DNA of 64,000 nt from Pseudomonas viridiflava (GTDB taxonomy: Bacteria; Pseudomonadota; Gammaproteobacteria; Pseudomonadales; Pseudomonadaceae): positions 124,001-188,000 of the forward strand of contig NZ_UUON01000004.1 of NCBI RefSeq assembly GCF_900590885.1, read 5' to 3'. The number at the start of each line of letters is the position of its first letter. The stretch's first letter is position 1. Position numbers and translations under genes: made by a program. Below, in pieces: positions 56,809 through 64,000 of this stretch. The notes beneath the pieces are model-generated. The model had not been told where the DNA came from and did no database searches. It saw nothing but the letters and a program-made list of their open reading frames with translations.

Positions 56809-56870
56809 GGCACCTCCTGATTGGCCTCATTTTAAGGCATGGAGGTGTCTACGAAACCCGGGGCGATTCA

Positions 56871-57617
56871 TAGAGTTGATAACACGGCGCCTCAAATGCG
56901 GTCTCGACCAAACTAACGAGTGGTTGGCTTCCATATGAATTTAGGCCTTGTCGAGCACGACGCCCGCGCCCTCGCGTTTGACTGAAGCTGAAAAAGGGAG
57001 GACGCTTTGTGATGGCCAAACACCTCTATCTGGCGAGCATCTCGCTCAATTGAATGTCAGATTTATTAGAACACTACAATCAATAACGACTAAGATAATA
57101 AATCTAAATCCATTAACCCCTCCGCCCCAACAACTCAAAACATTAGCCACCTCTAGTTGTCAAAACACTCCAAAACCCTCATCTCCTCAAGACTTGGCAA
57201 CCCTAGAACCCTCCACAAGCTTACAATTATGTTTAGATACTTAAACGTGCAAAACTCTTATTATCAGCCTATATTCCATGCCGTAATATTTTTAATATTG
57301 CGCACATAACCTATAGATATAAAACCTCAAAAAATAGAGAGATAAAACAACACAATGGATGCTAGGCAACGTACGTCGGCGAAACCTAAATATCTCAAAG
57401 TATAAGTCACGCGCAAACTTAAGCAGTAGGCATAGCAAGTATAACTGCAGGAATTACCAACAAACAATTGATGTTTATTGCCACGACAAGCGACAAATCT
57501 TACCTTAACAACTGCGCAAAGGCTGAGTAGCTGGCTTTATAGCCATGAAAATTCCAGCAAAATAATAAGCGCTAACGCCTCAACTAATAAAAACCAACAA
57601 GACGGTGGGCGAATCAG
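56871..57617. other. AT-rich non-coding stretch before the MFS gene
   Basis: About 750 bases with no supported gene. The right part is clearly AT-rich. It may hold the promoter of the MFS gene, but I see no convincing -35/-10 pair. Confidence 0.5.
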
Positions 57618-58832
57618 ATGAACAAGAGAACAAAATGGCACGTACTGATAGGTGGCTTCATTGCTTATCTATTCGATGCAATGGAAATCGTGCTGCTGTC
57701 GATAGCGCTTCCAGTCATACGACAGGATTTGGGCTTGAGCATCAATGAAGCAGGCGCATTGGCTACCGCAACACTTCTGGGTATAGGCGCGAGCAGCATT
57801 ATCACTGGCTGGTACTCAGATAACCATGGTAGACGTAATGCGCTTATCGCTTCGCTGGTAATATTCGGATCGTTGACTACCGCCATTGCTTACGCGAGCG
57901 ATCTCTACGTACTGATTTTACTAAGATTCGTATCAGGTTTAGGACTAGGTGGAGTGTGGAGTGTGGTATCGGCTTACGTTGCCGAGACTTGGCCACCCCA
58001 CCAGCGTGCCAGGGCAAACGCATTCGTCATAAGCGCATTTCCGATCGGTGCGATTATCGCCTCTTTAGCCGCTAAATACATGCTTCCTGAGTGGCGTACA
58101 CTGTTCTTCTATTCGGGTGTCGCCGTGATAATACCACTCGCTTACATTTTATTATTTGTATCCGAGTCAGAAACTTGGAAAAATGAAAAAGCGGCAGCTA
58201 TCAATAAAAAAAGTGTTTCATTAAAAGAAATATTCTGTAATGACCTACAGAGAACTACTCTCATTGGAACCTCTTCCGCGAGCCTCGCACTACTAGGCTA
58301 TTGGGGCGCAAGTACGTGGCTTCCAAGCTACTTGGTACAAGAGCGGGGTCTAAGCTTGAGCGCGATGGCAGGTTTCATGGCTGTTTTAAATCTCGGAAAT
58401 TTTCTAGGAATAAACTTTTTTGGCTACGTCGCCGATAAAATCGGAAAACGCCAAACGATAATTTCTACGCTTCTAATGACCGCAATCATGGTTCCGATCT
58501 ACGTTTATAGTTCAGACAGCAATAGCCTTTTCTGGCTGGGCCCGATTTACGCTTTTTTCATCGCGTTTGCAGGCCTATTCGGTTCCTACTTTAGCGAGCT
58601 GTACCCGACGCGGGTCAGAACGCTCGGAACAGGGTTTTGCTTCAACGCTGGACGGGGGCTAGCAGCCTTAGCGCCCATTTTGCTAAGCGGTATCGCGAGC
58701 TATTACAGTTTGGCTGCAGGACTGATGGTATGCGCCGGCTTTTTCGTGCTATCGGCAGTGGTACTAACTCAAATGCCGCCCAATAGTCCAGCGGCTATGC
58801 CCTCACCAACCACTGACTCCCTCCGCAACTGA
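57618..58832 (+). CDS. MFS transporter (aromatic-acid/AAHS-like)
   Basis: This 404-residue protein has 12 predicted membrane helices. It has the MFS loop motif (GWYSDNHGRRNALI) after helix 2, RFVSGLGLGGVWSVVSAYVAE and a second loop motif (FGYVADKIGKRQT). The DAMEIVLLS phrase in helix 1 is typical of acid/H+ symporters for small carboxylates. It is convergent with the LysR gene and near an amidohydrolase; it may import or export that enzyme's substrate. Confidence 0.87.
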   Translation: MNKRTKWHVLIGGFIAYLFDAMEIVLLSIALPVIRQDLGLSINEAGALATATLLGIGASSIITGWYSDNHGRRNALIASLVIFGSLTTAIAYASDLYVLILLRFVSGLGLGGVWSVVSAYVAETWPPHQRARANAFVISAFPIGAIIASLAAKYMLPEWRTLFFYSGVAVIIPLAYILLFVSESETWKNEKAAAINKKSVSLKEIFCNDLQRTTLIGTSSASLALLGYWGASTWLPSYLVQERGLSLSAMAGFMAVLNLGNFLGINFFGYVADKIGKRQTIISTLLMTAIMVPIYVYSSDSNSLFWLGPIYAFFIAFAGLFGSYFSELYPTRVRTLGTGFCFNAGRGLAALAPILLSGIASYYSLAAGLMVCAGFFVLSAVVLTQMPPNSPAAMPSPTTDSLRN

Positions 58833-58898
58833 TAAATAGAAAGGTGAGGTCGTAAGCATGAATCAGAGCGTACGACCACGCCTCCCTCTGAGCATCTT

Positions 58899-59819
58899 TC
58901 AAACGCTCCGCTCCTGGATACTGGCTGGAAGGTGGAAAATCAGATAGTCGATCAGACTTCGTACTGAGGGAAGCATTCCTCTGGGCGGGGGATACACAAT
59001 ATGGATCTTGTGAGCAGGAGCAGACCAGTTTGGCAGCACCATTTCTAGAACTCCACTCTGGATTGAGGCTGACACAATAGGCTCGGGAAGAAGAGCAAGA
59101 CCGATTCCGTGGATCGCTGACTCAAGCTGGAGGCGCAAGTCATTCGATGAAAGCCTCGGAGTGTGCACTACTGATACAGATTCTTGACCGGCCGCGCTTA
59201 ATACCCATCGAGCGGCGCCGTCGGTCACGTCTAGGGGACGACTAAGCGTATCAAGTCCTGAGATGTCATTCGGCGATTGAGGCCTGCCAAATGAGTTTAG
59301 AAACATAGGGCTGGCAACCAATACTCGCCTTGCGGAGCCCAGTTCACGAGCGACGAGGCCGCTGTCGTCGGGAATGGCAACGCTGGCCCTGAGGGCCAAG
59401 TCATATCGCTCTTTAAGTAAATCGATTTCTCGGTCTGTAGCGTCCAACTCAATTTTGACTTTGGGGTGGGAAACAAGATATCCAGGCAGAATTGGTGCGA
59501 GATAGCTCTGAGCCATAATCTGAGGACAGCTCAAACGCACCGTGCCGCTGGGCTCGGAGCATAATGCGGCAACGCTTTCTATAGCGCTATTTGCTGAACT
59601 CATAAGATCTCGTGCGTGGATATAGAGCTGCTCCCCTGCCTCTGTGAGAGCAATGCGTCGGGTATTACGTTGAAGCAGTCTTACCCCAAGCCGCGACTCT
59701 AAAGCCGAAAGGCGACGGCTCAAACGAGTTTTGTCCACACCTGTGGCTCTAGCTGCGGCGGAAAAACCACCGAACTCCACGATAGAAGCGAAGAAAACTA
59801 AGTCATTCACGTTGTCCAT
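58899..59819 (-). CDS. LysR-family transcriptional regulator
   Basis: This 306-residue regulator has an N-terminal winged helix-turn-helix (GFSAAARATGVDKTRLSRRLSALESRLGVRLL) and an effector domain (GTVRLSCPQIMAQSYLAPIL). It is divergent from the pirin-amidohydrolase pair with a 104-bp shared region, so those genes are its likely targets. Confidence 0.9.
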   Translation of the reverse strand: MDNVNDLVFFASIVEFGGFSAAARATGVDKTRLSRRLSALESRLGVRLLQRNTRRIALTEAGEQLYIHARDLMSSANSAIESVAALCSEPSGTVRLSCPQIMAQSYLAPILPGYLVSHPKVKIELDATDREIDLLKERYDLALRASVAIPDDSGLVARELGSARRVLVASPMFLNSFGRPQSPNDISGLDTLSRPLDVTDGAARWVLSAAGQESVSVVHTPRLSSNDLRLQLESAIHGIGLALLPEPIVSASIQSGVLEMVLPNWSAPAHKIHIVYPPPRGMLPSVRSLIDYLIFHLPASIQERSV

Positions 59820-59923
59820 GACACCTCATTGTTGCAATTTTACAACAGCCCTTTGTGATTGACGATCTTATCGCAACGCTAACATAGGAGTAAATTATAA
59901 ACATCAATATATAGGACGACCTG

Positions 59924-60781
59924 ATGAATAACGTGCGGATTTCACCTGTAGTGAATGCTGAGGCAATTCAGCCAGGCGGTCATTACTCCGTACGTAGGCT
60001 AAACCTAAAAGCTCTGGGAAACACAAGCTTTCCAATAATGGGGTTCGAGCACTATAGAATGTCAGGTAAGACATTCTCTCCGCGTCCATACGCCGGTCAG
60101 TCGATAATTTCTTACGTCCTAGAAGAATCCGTTGGTGCTCTTAAAAGCCGTAACTCGCTGAACGGAGAGGTATTGGTTGAATCTGGAGACGTGTTATGGA
60201 GCAGAGCTTCTTCAGGATTGATACACGAAGAGTTCCCCGAAAAAACGGGAGTGACAGTAGATGGCTTGCAGATCTTCGTGAACATGAAGGGTCGCAATAA
60301 ATGCCTACCTCCCGAAGTATGCCTTATTAAAGCTGAAGATACTCCGATCATTGAAGACGCATACGGTAATCGGATCAAGATTCTGTGCGGTGAGCACCTC
60401 GAATTAAGCAGCAAGATTAAACAAACCGAAAAATTCGATTTGCTGGAAGTAATAATTCATTACCGATTTCAATATTCTATTCCTGCAGATAGAAATTTTT
60501 TAATTTACGTCATAGACGGCGTTATCGAAATTGAGTGCGCCGGAGAAAATCGCTCTTTGAATAGCCACCAAGCTATCGCAGGCACATTCGGTGGAAACAA
60601 AGGAGCTATGGTTATAAACGCCGCCGTACGCAGCCGTATACTTATATGCTGCGGTACTGACCCCAAGGAATCTATCGTAACTTACGGCTCCTTCATACTG
60701 AACAGTGAGAGCGAGATAATAGACGCACTCGATAGATACCGAAATGGAAAAATGGGCCGTGTATTAGCGTCGAAACCTTAG
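59924..60781 (+). CDS. divergent pirin-family (double cupin) protein
   Basis: This 285-residue two-cupin protein fits the pirin pattern (FSPRPYAGQSIISYVLEE, then GDVLWSRASSGLIHEEFPE and VDGLQIFVNM). In canonical pirin the metal ligands are His-x-His before the first turn and His-x-Glu later; here the first pair reads Arg-Pro-Tyr, while IHEE keeps the second. It may therefore lack a normal metal site. Some pirins have quercetinase activity; no activity is claimed here. It is 58 bases upstream of the amidohydrolase and has AGGACG upstream of the ATG. Confidence 0.8.
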   Translation: MNNVRISPVVNAEAIQPGGHYSVRRLNLKALGNTSFPIMGFEHYRMSGKTFSPRPYAGQSIISYVLEESVGALKSRNSLNGEVLVESGDVLWSRASSGLIHEEFPEKTGVTVDGLQIFVNMKGRNKCLPPEVCLIKAEDTPIIEDAYGNRIKILCGEHLELSSKIKQTEKFDLLEVIIHYRFQYSIPADRNFLIYVIDGVIEIECAGENRSLNSHQAIAGTFGGNKGAMVINAAVRSRILICCGTDPKESIVTYGSFILNSESEIIDALDRYRNGKMGRVLASKP

Positions 60782-60839
60782 ATCGCCGCCCGAAACTCTA
60801 AACCCGCGTGCTCTATTAATAATCATCGAGGAAAAAATT

Positions 60840-62336
60840 ATGTGCAAAATTTGCGATACTATCAATGCCGCACATAAGGGAATATCCGACAATAAATTCG
60901 GTGCTGAGGGGCAAGCATGGCTCAGTAAGCTCAGCGGCGGGATTTCATCTCAAGCAAGTCACGCTTTAGAAAAGCCTAAGTTCGCAGGGCACGCGAATAA
61001 AAAGGTCATTATTCGAGGCGGAAATATTCTGACGATGGACGACAGCCTAGGCGATTTTGAGGGTGGCGACGTTTTAATTGAAGGTAACAAGATTATCGCG
61101 GTTGGCTACAACTTGGACGTTCAAGATGCCGAGATTATCGATGCGAAAGGCAAAATTGTCATGCCTGGGTTTATCGACACTCATCACCATCAATTCGAAA
61201 CGGCACTTCGCAGCTCTCTCGTCAACGGGATGCTGGTTGGCGACGGTACCGAAGAAGGCAAGATTAACTATCTTTCTCATATCCTCGGAAGCTTCGCACC
61301 TGTTTACCGCCCAGAAGACGTATACATCAGCGAACTGTATGGCTCTCTAAGCCAGTTGGATGCTGGGGTAACAACCGTTCTTGATGTGTCACAAATTCAT
61401 CACTCCCCTGAGCATACCGATGCAGCCGTTGAGGCGCTGAAAGATGCTGGTCGTCGCAGCGTGCTAGGCTACTTCGAAGGCAGTGGTGAAGACTACAAGT
61501 ATCCAGAAGATGCATATCGTCTTCGTGAGCGTTACTTTTCATCCAATGACCAATTGGTAACTATGGCTATGGGAGGAGAAGTCTACCTACCAAATTGGGA
61601 ACGCTCTTGGGAGATTGCTAAAGATCTCGATCTACACGTTGCACTTCACGTTGTCGGCAGCATGGGGATGGCCGAACACATGGAGAAGATTGCTACCAAT
61701 GGCATGCTAACTGATCGTCACCTACTGATTCATATGACAGGGATGAGCGACGTAACATGGAGCGCCGCCCGCGATGCGGGAAGTAAAGTCTCCTTGGCAG
61801 TGCCTATTGAAATGACAATGCGACATGGTACTCCGCCGATTCAGAAAACGTTGGAAATGGGGATGTTGCCATCGTTCAGTTCTGACGTGGAATGCACGCT
61901 AACAGCCGACTTCTTCACACAAATGCGATCAGCATTGACGCTGCAACGGGGTCAAATTCATGAACGCGCGCTGGCTGGTGAGCAGGGGCTTCCACCGCTT
62001 CTCACCGCGCGTGATGTTATCCGTTTTGCGACTGTTGGAGGAGCGGAGGCATTAGGTATGGGTCATCGCGTTGGCTCTCTTTCCATCGGAAAATCGGCAG
62101 ACATCATTCTTCTTGACGCTGAAGCTTTGAACGTCGCCCCGCTGAACAATGTACCAGGTGCAGTCGTAGGTTTGATGGAGCGAAACAACGTAGAGACGGT
62201 TATCGTGGATGGCCAGATCAAGAAATGGAAAGGCTCTTTAGTGGGCATTGATGTACCAAAGTTAACTTCGGCAATCACAGAATCTAGGAACAATATCTTC
62301 AGTCGCGCCGGGGTTGAGAAAAACTTGTTCAACTGA
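60840..62336 (+). CDS. metal-dependent amidohydrolase (AtzA/TrzA-like)
   Basis: This 498-residue predicted deaminase or hydrolase has metal ligands DTHHHQ (HxH), ALHVVGS, LIHMTGMSD and FSSDVECTLTADF (Asp), in the usual amidohydrolase order. KVIIRGGNILTMDD at the start and GKSADIILLD near the end form the small beta domain. An N-terminal extension of about 55 residues with CKICD precedes the domain. The substrate cannot be read; the neighbouring MFS transporter and pirin suggest a catabolic unit. Confidence 0.87.
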   Translation: MCKICDTINAAHKGISDNKFGAEGQAWLSKLSGGISSQASHALEKPKFAGHANKKVIIRGGNILTMDDSLGDFEGGDVLIEGNKIIAVGYNLDVQDAEIIDAKGKIVMPGFIDTHHHQFETALRSSLVNGMLVGDGTEEGKINYLSHILGSFAPVYRPEDVYISELYGSLSQLDAGVTTVLDVSQIHHSPEHTDAAVEALKDAGRRSVLGYFEGSGEDYKYPEDAYRLRERYFSSNDQLVTMAMGGEVYLPNWERSWEIAKDLDLHVALHVVGSMGMAEHMEKIATNGMLTDRHLLIHMTGMSDVTWSAARDAGSKVSLAVPIEMTMRHGTPPIQKTLEMGMLPSFSSDVECTLTADFFTQMRSALTLQRGQIHERALAGEQGLPPLLTARDVIRFATVGGAEALGMGHRVGSLSIGKSADIILLDAEALNVAPLNNVPGAVVGLMERNNVETVIVDGQIKKWKGSLVGIDVPKLTSAITESRNNIFSRAGVEKNLFN

Positions 62337-62431
62337 CAGCTAGCATTCAGTGCGCTAGCCACACAAGCGCACTGGATCATTTATGTTTTCAAGAGAGTTT
62401 CCACGCAGACAAACAAGGGCTAAACCAGACC

Positions 62432-62857
62432 ATGATCAGCGAAAGTTTAGTAAACAATACAGAAATTCCAATATTAGTCGGAAAACTGCAAACAGCACTT
62501 AAACGTTCAATAAACGAATCTCTTAGATTACACGACTTAAAATACCCTCAGTACCGCCTATTGGAGATTCTCAGTAAAACTAAAAAAGTGAATCCCTCTC
62601 ATTTTGCACGTGAGCTTTCAATTGAAGGAGCGAGCCTCACCAGACAAATTGACTCACTCGAAAAAATGAACCTCATCTCAAGAGCGTATGACACTAAAGA
62701 CAGAAGACTTGTCTGGGTGGAGATAAACCAAGAAGGCATTGAAACAGCTCTTACCGCTGGTCAGTCTGTAAAAGCGTGCCTAAACGAACTTTTTAAAAAA
62801 CTAGACGACAACGATATTGAAACTTTTAAGAAAATTTGCGAAAAGCTAGCAAGTTAA
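62432..62857 (+). CDS. MarR-family transcriptional regulator
   Basis: This 141-residue winged-helix regulator has KYPQYRLLEILSKTKKV, NPSHFARELSIEGASLTRQIDSLEKM and the wing DTKDRRLVWVEINQEG. It is encoded 108 bases upstream of an efflux outer-membrane gene on the same strand, a frequent arrangement in which MarR represses efflux. Confidence 0.87.
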   Translation: MISESLVNNTEIPILVGKLQTALKRSINESLRLHDLKYPQYRLLEILSKTKKVNPSHFARELSIEGASLTRQIDSLEKMNLISRAYDTKDRRLVWVEINQEGIETALTAGQSVKACLNELFKKLDDNDIETFKKICEKLAS

Positions 62858-62964
62858 CTTTTCAAACGTGCTCGCACACAAATCTGAAATCAACCAAAGT
62901 TCAATTTAAAACTTTTGAGAAAGTGGCGGACTTTAAGGGTGACTTCGAAATAGCAGGTGACCAA

Positions 62965-64000
62965 ATGAAACAGTTAAAACCGCCTCTAAGACACATAGCT
63001 AATATCAAAAAAAGCATGCCCGCGCATATTTTCCTTGTAGGAATTATCGTAGCGTCCAATCTTTCAGGATGCTCGGTATCGGGCCTGCATCCAGAATCCG
63101 TTGTTACATCTGCTGCAGACTTGCAAACAAATATTGGAAGTAGCGTACCGTTATCAGAGGCAAATTGGCCTCAGTCGAATTGGTGGAAAGCGTTCGGCGA
63201 TGAGCAACTCGATAAGCTCGTTAACCTTGCTATCCAGAATAGTCCGACCCTCAAGGTAGCGAGTGCAAAGATTAGGCAGGTTCAGGCTATAGAGGGGTTG
63301 CAACAAGCAGCTCTAATGCCAAGGGTTGATGCAAGCCTTTCAAGCACACGTGAGCGATTTAGTGCGAATGCTACTACCCCTCCACCCGTCGCCGGGACGT
63401 GGCAATGGCTGAACCAAGGAAGTGTTAATTTAAGCTACGAGATAGATTTCTGGGGAAAGAATAGTTCTGCATTGAAAGCAGCAGTTGGCCGTACTCATGC
63501 ATCTGAAGTTGATGCTCAAGCTACACGTTTGATGCTGGCCGCTGCAGTCGTAGAGACTTATATAAATCTCCAGCAAATAAATGACGAGTTGGATCTGGAA
63601 AATCAGTTGCTCAACAATCAAATAAAGGTTTTAGATCTAACTCAAAAGAGGTTCGACTCTGATTTGGACTCTCGAGTAAATATTAAGCAAGTGGAGTCCA
63701 GCATCCCAGCCAGTCGATCACGCATTGCAGAGCTTCATGAGCGGCAAGAATTAACAGAGAACAAGCTTGCAGCGCTTACAGGACAAGGCCCAAAAGCCGG
63801 AGCAAAACTTGTTAGGCCCACCCTGCAATCCCCTGACATTTACGGATTACCGAGCGAACTCCCTGCAGAGTTGATAGGACGCAGACCGGATGTGGTAGCG
63901 CAGCGTTGGCGTGTCGAAGCCTCAGGTTATGATATCAAGGAAGCAAAAGCTCGATTCTATCCAAATGTTAGTTTGACGAGTTTTGCAGGATTACAAAGCT
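62965..64000 (+). CDS. efflux outer-membrane lipoprotein (NodT/OprM family), 3' end outside window
   Basis: The frame opens at ATG 62965 and stays open to the end of the window (345 codons). It has a lipoprotein signal with the lipobox LSGC, then WWKAFGDEQLDKLVNLAIQN, the INLQ-type coiled region and LPAELIGRRPDVVAQRWRVEA, all typical of the outer-membrane factor of RND or MFS tripartite pumps. Inner-membrane and adaptor genes would be expected downstream. It is probably controlled by the MarR gene before it. Confidence 0.88.
   Translation, partial: MKQLKPPLRHIANIKKSMPAHIFLVGIIVASNLSGCSVSGLHPESVVTSAADLQTNIGSSVPLSEANWPQSNWWKAFGDEQLDKLVNLAIQNSPTLKVASAKIRQVQAIEGLQQAALMPRVDASLSSTRERFSANATTPPPVAGTWQWLNQGSVNLSYEIDFWGKNSSALKAAVGRTHASEVDAQATRLMLAAAVVETYINLQQINDELDLENQLLNNQIKVLDLTQKRFDSDLDSRVNIKQVESSIPASRSRIAELHERQELTENKLAALTGQGPKAGAKLVRPTLQSPDIYGLPSELPAELIGRRPDVVAQRWRVEASGYDIKEAKARFYPNVSLTSFAGLQS

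Larger units (their letters stand above)
55640..56870 (-). mobile_element. IS3-family insertion sequence (1,231 bp)
   Basis: The ends are 28-bp imperfect inverted repeats starting TGAATCGCCCCGG and ending AGACACCT (24 of 28 match). It carries two overlapping transposase frames, orfA and orfB, in -1 relation with a slippery A AAA AAG in orfA near 56570. No matching target duplication is seen next to the ends, which fits a later deletion or rearrangement. It interrupts a zinc-ribbon gene in the island cargo. Confidence 0.9.

Noticed and set aside
55630..56880. Target-site duplication of the IS3 element
   Set aside because: The flanking bases (CCGCA on the left, TAGAG on the right) do not match by 3 or 4 bases. 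Two bases could be matched only by shifting the ends, which would be over-reading.
56948..57244. Open frame of 98 codons before the MFS gene
   Set aside because: It begins at a poor TTG start, has Pro/Thr/Ser-rich noise and no ribosome site.

Overview
The window is a chromosomal segment of a fluorescent-group Pseudomonas. The evidence is the high-GC coding style of most genes and a gene order that follows the known Pseudomonas one: cbb3 oxidase (ccoNOQP), ccoGHIS, hemN, anr, apt, then recR, ybaB, dnaX, then ligA, zipA, smc, then xdhABC, guaD. Copies of the short palindromic REP repeat typical of P. fluorescens relatives are scattered between genes. I had no database access. All names rest on motifs, protein length and context.

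Region 1 (1-12.8 kb) is the low-oxygen respiration block. It holds the 3' part of ccoN, then ccoO, ccoQ and ccoP, the oxidase maturation genes ccoG, ccoH, ccoI and ccoS, an SafE/TauE-like membrane protein, hemN (oxygen-independent haem synthesis), the oxygen-sensing regulator gene anr, and apt. Anr-type boxes lie before ccoG and hemN. A Phd/PIN toxin-antitoxin pair sits between ccoP and ccoG and separates the oxidase genes from their assembly genes.

Region 2 (12.8-25 kb) is core metabolism and DNA maintenance: an acyl-CoA dehydrogenase, recR, a CurA-like reductase, ybaB and dnaX, followed by a periplasmic binding protein, a drug/metabolite exporter with its LysR regulator and a DUF2167 membrane protein. 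It ends with two paralogous N-acetylmuramidases and a secreted SH3-like protein that could be their immunity partner.

Region 3 (25-30.4 kb) is accessory DNA built on the 4.5S (SRP) RNA gene. Two nearly identical ffs genes lie 4,215 bp apart inside direct repeats of about 313 bp. The repeats also carry the start of a tyrosine integrase, and a third short copy of the ffs-flanking junction lies further left. The enclosed DNA carries a DUF262/DUF1524 (GmrSD-like) restriction protein and a serine recombinase.

Region 4 (30.4-48.2 kb) is core again: a zinc peptidase, ligA, zipA, smc, two FadR-type GntR regulators, xdhABC, guaD and a BenE-family transporter.

Region 5 (48.5 kb to the end) is a lower-GC genomic island that truncates a yggL-like gene. 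It opens with a four-gene operon (three tyrosine recombinases plus one small protein) matching the published ginABCD operon of GInt elements. Behind it come an IS3-family insertion sequence that interrupts a zinc-ribbon gene, and a cargo of an MFS transporter, a LysR regulator, a divergent pirin, an amidohydrolase, a MarR regulator and the start of an outer-membrane efflux lipoprotein. The right end of the island is outside the window.
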